From: Hymenolepis diminuta
Taxonomy: Eukaryota > Platyhelminthes > Cestoda > Cyclophyllidea > Hymenolepididae
Reading direction: 5' to 3'
DNA length: 64,000 bases
NCBI GenBank assembly: GCA_900708905.1
Contig: CAADRB010000027.1
Coordinates: 1,108,499 to 1,172,498, forward strand
Positions within the stretch are counted from its first letter, which is position 1. The number at the start of each line of letters is the position of its first letter. Under the pieces are notes generated by a model that saw only the letters and a list, made by a program, of their open reading frames with translations, had not been told where the DNA came from and did no database searches. Positions 1 through 10,422 of this stretch are shown piece after piece. The translations under genes and the position numbers were made by a program.

Positions 1-1660
1 AACCAGGTAAAGCAAGAGGGTCGAATAGATGTTGCGAATGAGGCCTAAGTATCAAGAATCTTACTTCATTTTGGATTTGGGTTGTACAATATTCACTAAA
101 TGGGCAGTTCATGTTCCAATATTTAAATTTCCTCATTCGTTCCCTGGATTGCAGCAAATTCTTGTCTACGATGTGTCCATTGACCACCTTCATAATCAAA
201 AGGAGTCGGTCTTGCCACTTCAATCCAAAAAATGGTCCTATGTGATATTCAGCAGCTCACAGTTTAAAATAGCAGAGATTAAAAATGTTTCCATTTGTCT
301 GTATGCTTTATTACTGAAGGCGATAGAATTGTTAAGTTAGACTTAACCAGTATATTATTCGAGATTCGTCGTATTTTACGAAAAAATTGATTTATTCGTT
401 GATTTAACTGTTTTGAACTCATAAATGAATGAAAACTTGTAAAAACGACTTTATTGGCACCACTCGCCACAGATTTAAAACAGAGGATAGAAGCCGGTAA
501 CTACAAGTCGTTTGAGCAAAATATATTAATCAAACCACAACAAGTATTCGACCCAGTAAGAGGGAGATGAGGAACAAAGGAGAGAACCCAGTATAAAGAC
601 AAACGTGTGTTTCGCGCAAGAAGATATAAGTGCAGATGTACTTTAAAATGAAATGGAGCAGTTCTAGAAAGGAGAACCGATAAACTCGTCTAGACATGGC
701 AGATACGTGTTTTGCATTATAGGGATATAGAAGCGTCAACGCGGCTTCATAGGGAAGGCGAATAAGGAGTAATTTTGGGAAGTGCCTAGGTCATTCTTCG
801 GCTTCCATATTTCCTGGCGAGGTTGCGAGCTAAGTCTACTTTCGACTCCTTAGTAATTTGCGATATGGGAGTCCAAATAGATAACCAAGGAAATAAGGTT
901 ATAAGTTGGGATTAAGGTGAAAATAGCTGTAGGAAGCTACAATTTTAAATACCGTGATTTCGAGGCGATAGAGCAATAGAGGTATTAACAAAATTCGACT
1001 TAACCTTTTTATGAAATTTGAAAATAGATTCTTACATTTTTTCAATATTGTTGAATATTGTTCCGTCTTTACGACATTTCCTTGAGTTAGGAAGATTTTT
1101 AGAATGAGTATACTTTTTAGTCCCTCTAACGACCCAAATAATCGACAGATTATGGGTTACTTAAAGGAGATTCTATTCATTTGCCAGGTTTGGAATTATA
1201 CACAAGACCCCTAAGAGTATAGGTCTTGACAAGATCAAATTTTATCCACTCATGGCCAATTGAAATCGCCAGGTCCAACGCACACTTCTTCTTAGGGTCA
1301 GCGAACGCTTTAAAATCGAGGTCAGGCTAGAGTTTTTTGCTTACAGAGAGAATATTTCTATCTGTGGCTTATTTTGGTGTAGCAGATACACCATTTCTAC
1401 ATTTAAGGAACAATTATTTGGAGTCTTAATTTTTCCGATGTAAAAACTATTAATCCCATATAAGGTTCTAATCTAAGCTATTGCAATCATAAATAGAACA
1501 TAATTTTAATTGAATAACCATTACTTGTGACCTACAACAACCTAGACCTACCGAAAAATCCCCTTAAAGAACAAATCAATATAAGCTAAAACGTTCAACA
1601 CGATGTTTTCTTTTGAAGATCCATTTTTCCAGCTCTTTAAACTATGCAATATACTGAATT
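1..1660. other. Non-coding flank with one dispersed repeat copy
   Basis: No gene can be supported here. An open frame at 29-340 (about 100 codons, plus strand) has no recognisable motif, no splice support and ordinary AT-rich composition, so I treat it as chance. The only identifiable content is the family A repeat at 585-780. A donor-like CCAG|GTAAAG at position 6 could be the end of an exon lying mostly outside the window, but this cannot be judged. Confidence 0.5.
585..780 (+). repeat. Family A dispersed repeat, copy 1
   Basis: This shares an ordered series of blocks with 42396-42634 (same strand) and 55850-56075 (opposite strand): a TAAAGACA-like block, GTGCAGATGTACTTT, a block near CATGGCAGA, TTTTGC-TCAT, AAGCGTC, and an end block GAATAAGGAGTAATTTTGG. 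Similarity stops abruptly after the end block in all three copies, which marks the right end of the element. It has no coding capacity. Its class is unknown; a SINE, a miniature LTR element or a solo LTR are possible. Confidence 0.6.
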
Positions 1661-1666
1661 TTGAAA

Positions 1667-1672
1667 TTTATT
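1667..1672 (-). terminator. Polyadenylation signal of the cholinesterase-like gene
   Basis: A canonical AATAAA on the minus strand (TTTATT on the plus strand) lies about 105 bases downstream of the TGA at 1777-1779. It is the first such hexamer after the stop and sits at a normal 3' UTR distance. AATAAA is common in AT-rich DNA, so position is the main support. Confidence 0.5.
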
Positions 1673-1776
1673 AATATTTTATGTATTGTACAACATTTAC
1701 AATAAGGAACAATGTAATTCTCGAAGATATAAGAAGAGGGCGCATAAAAACGAAAGAGAACTTAGTCAGACATATT

Positions 1777-2815
1777 TCAGTTAAGTCGACCATATTTGAG
1801 CGCCAGATCAGGATCTTCATGGTCAGCGATCCAGTTCTTACAAGCAGCGAAGTGCGAAGTTACTCGAGCGGTAGGGGTAGTTAATCCAATAGGACCCAAG
1901 ATGTTAACAGTAGTATCAATATCAGGATCCTCTAGCTTCTGAGGTATTTGTAACTCCTTCATTCCTTTTATGCTTCCTGTTTTTATGAAGTCGTCGAACG
2001 CCCCAAGTAAAATATCCGTTGGATATCCTTTCTTTCTTTCCCCGGAAAGAAAAGGTAGAGTATCGTATGCCCGATTTGTAGCTTTTTCAATCACTTTAGG
2101 TGGCTTTATTTCACTGATAATTCTGTATATAGCACCTCGTTCAGATCTCGGGAAACGTGCCCGACGTCTCAAATACGCATAAATCAAACATTCTACGCGA
2201 ATATCATCTATCAGCGCATCAAATACTGATGAAAATTTTGCCTTCAAGTGAGACTGTTTTAATTGGTTTGCCATTGGGTCATAGGAGTTAACTAATTCAT
2301 CAGCAAAATTTCTCTTGATATTCACTGAAACTATGCCAGAAAAGGCAGTTTTGACTTTATACTTCAGGCCTTGTACAGAAATTGTTGAAGGAGAAGGTGG
2401 ATTTGGATTATGTAAAGAAGATATCCAAACAATCGGCATTTGTCTAATGGGCACAAGATTAAATGGTGTTGTGACATAAGACACGTTAAAATCAGCTATG
2501 AGTAAGGAATCTCCTGGATCTTCTCTCTTACTTGGTAGGGTCTGCATCCGTTTATCAGCATTTATCCATTGTGATGGTATCTTACTTAACCAAGTTGTCT
2601 CATTAATAGTATCTTCCAGACATACGACACGCGCTGATAAAGTGGTGCTCCCAAAGTTTTTGCTGTCACTTTCTGACATCCATTGTTGACACTTGGTGAT
2701 AAGCTCAATATCGCCCAAAACCAATGAGTGGAATGGCCGTTTATCCGAGGGAACATCAGGCACTGTTAGTGTACCTTCGTGCAACCAGAGCTTCGAAACC
2801 AAATAACGTTCCTTT
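1777..2815 (-). CDS. Exon 2 (last) of the cholinesterase-like membrane protein gene
   Basis: The exon encodes residues 381-726, the C-terminal half of the fold. On its own it is hard to recognise. Joined to exon 1, its order of landmarks matches the family: an ELITKCQQW segment like the helix before the conserved Cys, VVCLED like the VxCLR motif, SVFDALIDDIRVECLIYAY like the strand-helix unit before the His site, then YDTLPFLSG and DDFIKTGSIKG like the DELPYxFG and FAKTGxP blocks, and CKNW near the end. The start is set by the TTCTTTTCAG acceptor ending at 2816. The frame is closed by TGA at 1777-1779. Confidence 0.72.
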
Positions 2816-5800
2816 CTGAAAAGAATTTAAATTCACTACTAATAATTTATAAGTAACAAATTAACGTGGGCGGAACAAAGCTAATGTAACTGAATTTATA
2901 TCGATTAATTGCTGAACTCAATTTTCACGCATTTGTCTAAAATGTATAAGCCAGTGAATACTTTTATATTAATATAAATATTATAAGTGTTTGATGAAAC
3001 AAATACTAAAGAATTTGCAGCAAGAGGAACTTGAGCAACGGGGTTCAGAACTATCGTATCAATATTTTCAATGTAGCAGCATATCGGATGAGCTACAAAC
3101 TCCTTCAAGTCAAATTCAATACGCTTTTTCGTTAAAACCTATTGATTTATCGAAACAGCAGAGGATCAGGTAGTCGCGTCTAGCGTAGATATGACCAGCT
3201 GTCACCCAGAGAAAATAAAATGCGAGTCCCATGACCGACCGCCCTCTATCTCCCACTTGGGCTATAAAATAGAGAGAAAAAGAGACCAATGGCCTGTGTC
3301 GTAAATCAAATGCACTGCATCTCCGATTGTTAGGACTTTTTATGGTCTAGAGAATTGTACAACTTCTTTATGGCTCACGAAATATCTGTGGCCGGGGGAA
3401 AATAAGACTGTAGTTCAAATATTGGGGAGAGAGAAAAAGTAGCTCTATTTTTTGCAAGAAATAAACAAACATTTCCGATACTTAATATCAAAAAAGTAGT
3501 CTTTATATTTTCTATGTCCTTGCCCCTCTAGGAACCCTTGTTAGACAGTCAAGATATACACGCTGATATTCAGAATTGCATATTTAAATGATCATTCAGA
3601 ATATGGCTGAAGAATGACAGTATTTCGACTTAGTTAGACAGATATTTTCACAAGATCTCTATACAACTGTACCACATAAGGTCGGGTAGAGTGTATGAAT
3701 ATTAATGATATGAATTATTCAGGAGTTATACTTTTGAAACAAGCGCTTAATAGAACTTGTTATTACCATGAAATAAACAAAATAATATAAATGATGATAA
3801 TGATAAGTAAATCATCATTTTCCTTAATTTTTTTCTCCCTGAACGATATAAAAATCATTTTAGGGTTATATGGATTAGGTAGTTACTAAAATTTATATAA
3901 ATTAGAAAATAAAATTAACTCCTAAATTTATTATATCAGTGTTCAACTGTTCCTTAATTACTCTGTTAGTTAATCTCCTACGAATTTCGTTACAGTAATG
4001 ACGGTCTAATAAAATGTTTACCAAATTAGATCACATTTCATTTAATTGATAATTATTGGTTTTCAAGTATTTTTTTCCTAAAATGACATAAACAACTGTG
4101 GAGTCACGTAGTAGAATGGCCTCAATGATTACTGACAGCTTATATTACCTTGACGTAAATCAGTGGAAATACGATAATATTGTTTACTACCATGATTGAA
4201 AATTCAAAATGTGAACTCCTCAATGAGGTCTTCCTAGCTCTCTTTTTTACTAATAAAAAGGATGTTCAACATATTATCTTTTTATCTTCTCTCAGGTTCT
4301 GGTGTGATAGGCTCACAAATGCAAATTAAGTCATAAATTAAATGGGTTTCCCCGGAGCGGCGATAAAATGGCCGTAAATTAACCTAGGCATTTCATTAGT
4401 TAGATTTATTTCCAAGGCACATCTTAATTTGTGATCTAACATTTCACCTTATCTTGTTTGTCTGTCGACAGCCTCAATCCAAATCGACTGTGCTTGCTTC
4501 GTGTTGGAGTAAGCAATAAAATATAATCAGTGTTTGTTTTTCCAGTTAGTACTGATCAAAAAGAGGGATGTCTGAATGCGATTTCCTCAAATAGAGTTTC
4601 CAGAATTGCAAGGCAAGGTAATTCGTGAAATAAAATTAGCGGTCGGTCAACTAAAGGTTAATTTCTTAAATTACTGTTGAATCTTCTATTAACATTAATT
4701 TATCTGTAATTATATAAGTGATGGTAATTATAAGACTCCAAACAGTGTCTAGACGTTAAAATCAGACTGGTATAGTAAGTATGTACGTCTCCATTTACTA
4801 TTAACGCGAATTTTCATCATATTGAGCAGGTAACATAACACCTGAGAGCTGAAATCTCAGCTCAAAGCCGCTTAACTATCAATTTCGATGTACCAATGTT
4901 AGATAGTAATCGAATGTATCCATCAGGACAATGATTTGGAAAATTTTTATAGGCAGAAAAATTCGACTTAGATATAGGCCAACCTATGACGTGGTTGACA
5001 GCGCAAATTTTTTGACGATTAGAGGAGTGATCGTCAATTTTATGATCGGTAGCAATATCAGAATCTTGAATTTGAATACCGCCTAGTAAAATAATGTCAT
5101 GTTCAAAACCTTCTGTAGTTATAAAGGAATAATTGTAATCAGCTTCTCATGAAAATCATGGAACATTAGAAAACCTGCCACATGAAACTTTGAGACTGTT
5201 GATTACGTAATGATTGCAGGTAAACAACCCAGGGGATTTCAGAATAGTTGGTCCTTTGTGATTTGATGGAAATTTAAAAATAAATTAAATCCAAATGGGT
5301 GTGTGTTATATATGTATCTATTTTGTCTAATGACTTGTGTTCATAGGCTTTGTAAACACTCCCTTAGGTCGAAAATAACATAATGGAAAGATCTTGAACT
5401 AGAGATACTCCGTCGCATTTAGCAAAATAAATGCATAGATTTGCGGTAATATCTACACGTATTTAGACTCGATTGCCATTCAGCTTTACTGATTCATCTA
5501 TTCAAATTAATATAAGATATTTCCCTCCTCAGTCAAATGCTAAGTCCTATAAGACTTAACCATTTATTTAAAAAGTTTCCGTTAGGTTGAAAGTGAAAAT
5601 AACTGAACTTATTTAAATGGATTTCAATTTAGAATTCATGAAAACTTGATCATTCAAATTTACGCGCCATTTTGCATACCCATAGACAATAACCAATAGA
5701 AGGAGCACACGATTAACGCCTCCTTCCTAGTTGGGATGGCCACATAATTAAGTTGCTGACCGAAAGCCTGAGGAAGCTAAAAGCCCATCCCAGAGCCGCT

Positions 5801-8800
5801 TAACTACCAACTTCAGTGTACCTAAAAATAGGGGTACACTGAAGTAGTAAAGAGACTTACTACATCTATTTGGTAGGTACAATTTTGAACTCTTATTTGG
5901 GAGTTTATTTGTCACAGAGTATTCGGAGATAGCCAACTCAGAGTAAGGTAACCTAATGAGTCCCAAATAATGAAACAGAGTGGAGTTAGTAGATTAGTAT
6001 AGTCACCATCTATTTGACATGTAGAATTGTGACCTACAAGATCCATACTTTATTCAAGTAGGTCTTGAAACGTTCTGCAATTATGAGGAAATACTTTTAC
6101 TAAATTCCAATCTATTTCTGGTGAGAAACTGAGAGACTTTAAACATCTGTTCCCCTCGATGCATATGCTTTGAAAAACGTTTAATGACACTTGAAGTGAT
6201 ACAAGTGCAAGTACACGGGAAATAGACGACAAAAATTTTTCCGCACTTCATTTACAGATCACTAAAAATTAATTCCTTAAAAAGGTTAACAAAATTTTGC
6301 GGCCTTAAGTTTGGTGTGTAAAGACTTGCAGTATTTTTCTAATTCTACCTAATTTATGGATTTCAACTTTCTCAGACTCAGAATTGTGTGAAAATATTTG
6401 CTTAAATCCGAGCATAAATTCCACCAGAAAAGTTGCATATATTTTCTTCAAGAATGAATTAGCAAATGTCTTTCGGGTGTTTTTACTACTTCGATACACC
6501 CTATTTGTTCTCGGAATGGTTTTATAGTATTAATTCCTTCAAAAGTCATTAGATCGAAAATTGCAAAAAAAGGTATGGTCCTAAGGGCGTTTCTGTGGAG
6601 GATTTTTTAACTGAAGATGTTTTAGTGTGTTATTTTTTTCGCCTCACCGCCCGTTATATATGAACATGTGATTATTACAGTGGTAAACGTTGTTTATTAA
6701 CATTTTAGTACTTCAAACTTTGTCTTATCTTCAAAACATCTGCGATTGTCTAGACGATGGAAAAATTCCACAATAAATAGAGAAATAATATCAAACTTCA
6801 AATAGCTCATAAACATTGATTAGAAATGTATTATTTATTAAATCTGCTGTTGGAAAAGCAGTGAAAGACCTAAAATACAGCTCCTAACTCAACCAGCTAA
6901 TGAGTTAACTGCATCAATCTTTTTAACAGTTCCACTAATCAGGAAGTATGAGTTTTATCGAACGCTTGTTGGAGAAAAATATTATTATAACCTAGGATTA
7001 ATAAGTTATGTAAGTTGTATAAGTGCTGTCAATCATATTTATAAAATGCTAAATATACTGGTACTCTTTCATAGAAAGTAGGATGAGATATCGCGCGTAT
7101 TGTATTAAGCGCTAGATAATGTAGCAGATGTGATTAGTAAGCACACATCCAGCTTCAAGCGAAGAAGAGAAGAGACATTAACCGTTTCCGACTCACGTAA
7201 AGCAACGGCAACTGTCCGTCACATTTTTATGAGGCAGAGACGAGTCACACTCACACAGGTAGTGTCTCGCGTGTGAGGAAACGCTTCGCGAGTCTCAAAT
7301 ATGGACTTAAAATTATCCGGTCACCATTCTCTGTGAAAACGGAGAGGAGTGTGTGGTGTGAAAATGGGCCACCTTAGGCCAGTTTTCGTAGACAATCTGT
7401 TCACTTTAAATCGTCATTGATGAAATAGAGTTCTTCTTCCGTTAACAAACTACTAATATCATGATTTAGAAAACGATACTCTCTGAGCATTCACGTTGAA
7501 GGCTGAAGTGATGAGAAATTAAATTCAAAGAAGCTGGTTTCTTACTTTTCCCTAGTATAAGTTTTAAAATTAAAAAAGAGCCACAACTTACAACAGCTTT
7601 AGCTAAATTTCTGACTTAATTAACAGCTTTCAAGAAAATATGTTGTAGAAGCTCGCGTGTTTAATACCATAGAGTGTTTTCCTTCGGAAGGAGAAGACTA
7701 AATCGTTTCTGACATTAATTAATGACTAGGAGTAGGGAGAAAGCAAACCTTTATAACTCCCGAGCCTAGACTAAGCTAGCATTTATTAACACGACTACAG
7801 TTGTAGAATAGGTGCGTGATTATTGGTTAATTTCGTGTAGGCTCTTCTCATTGGCGACTAGGTAGACGACTTACAACTTTGTCCTGCCTTTCCCACTTGA
7901 ACAAATCGAGATTACTGTGATTTTTTGTTGTGTGCAATTTAATTAATTGTGGAAAAGTCACGCACCTGCCTTTATGGCCAATTTTATATTACAGATCTAT
8001 TAGTTAAAACAAAGGAATCAAAAATGAAGAAACGCATTTAAACAGCTTTATTCCCACTCATTGGAGTCAAATATTCTTGGAAAAAATAATGCCTTTGTTT
8101 CAATTAAAGCAAATTTGTTTGCCGATTTGAGCATTTGTTTGAAGAAAGATCTCAATATGCATCACTGTGAATGAATAATCTATTGTGTATCGTTATATGA
8201 GGCCAAACTGCCTAAAACAATCGACAGATCCAAAGTTATGAATGAAGTGGCCTTTATGTAAAAGATATTTTGTCCTTTAATAACTTACTCCGAATAATAC
8301 ATGAAAACTCTCTCCAAATTAGAGGAAAATGAGCGATGCTGGAACCCGCACAATTTTGCATTCAGCGGGAAAATGAATTATGGAGAATGATTAATAAAGT
8401 AAGGAAATCAAATTTGAGGATTTAACTAATATATTATGTTTACATGAAATTGTTTAGAAGACATTTTCCATGTGAAGTCTTAAACTCAGTAAAATTAAAC
8501 TCGAGTCTAACTAGTTTTATAATAATTTGCAATGAAATTAGATCTAAATCAGAAAAAAAATAAGCAAAAGATACTTGTCCCCTTGGAATACGAATGCAAT
8601 CAAACGGATTGTTGGAATGAGAAGACGGGTAAGAAAAGAAGAGCGACTAACTTTCAATTTAAGATTCAAATATATCTTTTATATTACCAGTAAATGAATA
8701 GAATGATAAAAGTAAGAAGAAAAACTATGGAACTGTGTAGCCTTAGTTGAATAATGGTGCCTCAAATCACTCTTTAGGAAGTTATTAACCACCGATAATT

Positions 8801-10409
8801 GTTATTTCAATTCCAGCCCAGATCTTTGGCGAAATAACTTCGTTAATGAAACACAAATAAATAAAACTTCACTAGATAATATCCATGATTATACTAAAAT
8901 GTCATAACATATGTCACAATAATGTCATAATGTAGATTGAAAGAAATCTACACTGTATTCATTCATTAGCATAAAAATTTCCTAATGCTAATTTGAAATA
9001 AAAAACTAATATATTTAGAATTATATTTTGATTCATAGATCGGTTAATTTTATTTTTCAAATTAATTTTATTAATTTAAAATTGTTTTTATTATTAAGAA
9101 TGTAAATATTTCCCTAATGAAAATCTTATTTAAATGCAAAAAAGTTAACCCTTCGGAATTTTCCGCTTGAGAAAGTAATCATCATATGCTACAGCGTACT
9201 CTTCATAATTTCTTTTTTCACTTGTTATAAATTGTAAGCAAATTAAATCAAGTACTAATTGAATTACCGTTTTAAGAGAATACCATTCCAAACTAAAGCT
9301 ATTGGAATGCTCATTCTAAAACGTGCTTTAGAAAATAAATAAATGGCATCTGTGACTAACGTGCTGTTATCTGGTGCTTCGGAAGATATAAATTTGTCGT
9401 TTCTAATTTGCATGGCAATGGAGGCGCCTGAGTTTTCTCCAATGAGTGTCAAGCCCTCAGGGGATCCCCCAAAACGTAAAGCATTTTCGTGAATCCATTG
9501 GAGAGCCTTCCTAACATCTTCCACCCCATGATTTGGCCCATATTCAACCGTGTCGAAGTCCCCAAATCCAAAAACTCCCAAACGATAGCGAATGATTACG
9601 TAGAAGATGTCCAATTGTTTTAACAAATTAATTGGAATTAGCCTTGGTTGATGGGTTAACAATCCTCGTCCTCCAATATAAGCTACGACCGGTTTGGGAG
9701 ATTCAGGCGTATACGTACTTGGAAATCCTGAAATATTAGCTGCATTTCGTAATTGAAAATAGAAACTCAAGGTTAGACAACTGGCCACATTCGATAGCTC
9801 ATTCACTCCTTCTCGGCCAATTTGAGTGCAGCTGGAATTCGAGGACTTCCCTAAAAATCTAATTTGTCCATTTATAAACTGACGTTTAGACGGCGGTACA
9901 TTCACCCAATAGGCTAAATAGCATTCCGTGAAGGTGTTGATATGTTTAGGAGAGGCGAAATATGCCCGTTTTCTAGGCAGTGTAGCGTATGGAAGACCAT
10001 CTATTAGATACCAGTCATCCTTACCAGTATACTCAGGATAAATAATCGCGCAATCCGTCTCGTAAAAGATAGATCCTTCATTACTGTCAGCGTGAAATGA
10101 AGGTAGGGTGTGACGCAAAAGCCATGTATCCAAATGTAATCGATATATTAGAGTCATTAAAATGATCGCTACGTGGCAGCAGATTAGTACAACTAGTATT
10201 ATCCATAAAATTTCTAGTTGTCGAAGTCGCCTTTTGTTCCTATCTTTCCACCAATCCTGCCAGTCATCACGGCTTGGAAGTAACTCTTCTACATCCAATA
10301 TCGGGCGCTTGGAAAGTTCCGGATAGATGGACTGATCCTCTCCCCATAGTACCTCATAATCTGTCGTTTCTGTATTTGTCACCTGTTCTCCCGCTTCTTG
10401 TCTCTTCAT
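1777..10409 (-). CDS. Neurotactin/cholinesterase-like type II membrane protein, predicted catalytically dead
   Basis: Join of complement exons 9268-10409 and 1777-2815, giving 726 residues. The two reading frames meet exactly: exon 1 ends after two bases of an Arg codon at a GTAATT donor, and exon 2 begins with the third base after a TTCTTTTCAG acceptor. Residues 1-66 are cytosolic and end in a basic stretch (KDRNKRRLR); 67-89 form one membrane helix; the rest is an extracellular alpha/beta-hydrolase of the cholinesterase family. Family landmarks seen: IDGLPYATLP (137-146), SCLTLSF (210-216), YRLGVFGF (275-282), NHGVEDVRKALQWI (293-306), FGGSP (313-317) and a C-terminal LPFLSG...FIKTG. The nucleophile elbow reads GENSG (324-328), so Asn326 replaces the catalytic Ser of GESAG. 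The HGDELPY-like site reads AYDTLPF (630-636), without His, and the usual Glu region (508-518) has none. Adhesion or receptor function is inferred by analogy with neurotactin and neuroligin. There is no C-terminal membrane segment. Confidence 0.72.
4546..4617 (+). other. Candidate small exon (72 bases), orphan
   Basis: A strong acceptor (TGTTTGTTTTTCCAG, ending at 4545) and a fair donor (GGCAAG|GTAATT) bound 72 bases. One frame is open across the whole segment, starting with two bases and ending with one, so both introns would be phase 1. The segment lies inside the long intron of the minus-strand gene, so it would be a nested opposite-strand exon. A 24-codon open frame is not rare by chance, so confidence is low. 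Confidence 0.18.
4850..6035. repeat. Family C repeat units with internal tandem similarity
   Basis: The block AGCCGCTTAACTA-CAA-TTC followed by a GTACC stretch occurs at about 4865-4895 and again at about 5792-5822. A second pair sits within the right copy: 5840-5890 and 5984-6034 share TAGTA, a CATCTATTTG block and an ACAATT/AGAATTGTGA end. They are about 144 bases apart, as in a decayed tandem dimer. A local palindrome (TACACTGAAGT against ACTTCAGTGTA) lies at 5811-5845. Confidence 0.4.
5953..5976 (+). ncRNA. Relic of a schistosome-type hammerhead ribozyme core
   Basis: CTAATGAG, a short TCCC-AAATA arm and GAAAC occur in the order of a hammerhead catalytic core. The 14 bases ATGAGTCCCAAATA are identical to the stretch I recall from the Schistosoma Sm-alpha hammerhead (core CUGAUGAGUCCCAAAUAGGACGAAAC). 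Here the invariant CUGAUGA is CTAATGA, and the closing strand of stem II has lost bases, so self-cleavage is not expected. It sits inside the family C repeat, as would suit a ribozyme-bearing retroelement. Confidence 0.35.
9268..10409 (-). CDS. Exon 1 of the cholinesterase-like membrane protein gene
   Basis: The exon encodes the cytosolic tail, the membrane helix and the N-terminal half of the esterase-like domain (residues 1-380 plus two bases). The ATG at 10409 is the first in frame. It lies 11 bases downstream of a TGTTTTTAAG acceptor-like sequence, so the true 5' end may be made by cis- or trans-splicing. The donor reads CG|GTAATT at 9268/9267. Without splicing, the frame stops three codons after the family alignment is lost. 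Three N-glycosylation sequons lie on the predicted outer side (Asn191, Asn225, Asn348). Confidence 0.8.
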
Positions 10410-10422
10410 ATGACGTTTAACT
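10410..10422 (-). promoter_or_regulatory. Acceptor-like AG just upstream of the start codon
   Basis: On the minus strand TTTGTTTTTAAG ends at 10421, and the ATG follows 11 bases later. A pyrimidine tract plus AG so close to a start codon is typical of flatworm genes whose mRNA receives a trans-spliced leader, or of a cis-spliced 5' UTR exon. The cyclin gene shows the same arrangement. Confidence 0.35.

Larger units (their letters stand above)
2816..9267 (-). other. Long intron (6,452 bases) of the cholinesterase-like gene
   Basis: The intron has GTAATT at its 5' end and TTCTTTTCAG at its 3' end, and divides the gene at a codon interrupted after base 2. It has no long open frame in either direction. 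It holds two or three related repeat units at 4850-6035, one of them carrying a hammerhead-like core. At 7140-7390 is a slightly GC-richer stretch with short complementary tracts (CGCGTGTGAGG, CGCTTCGCG), which may be another old repeat. The remainder shows nothing I can name. Confidence 0.6.

Noticed and set aside
29..340. Open frame of 103 codons on the plus strand.
   Set aside because: No motif, no splice or start context, and length within chance expectation for this many frames.
9145..9220. A short second exon for the cholinesterase-like gene (47-base intron, about 25 codons, ending AAGGGT-TAA).
   Set aside because: It is in frame and has an AG acceptor, but it would cut the esterase fold in half. 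The far exon at 1777-2815 matches the missing half, has a better acceptor and fits the same phase. It remains possible as a minor isoform.
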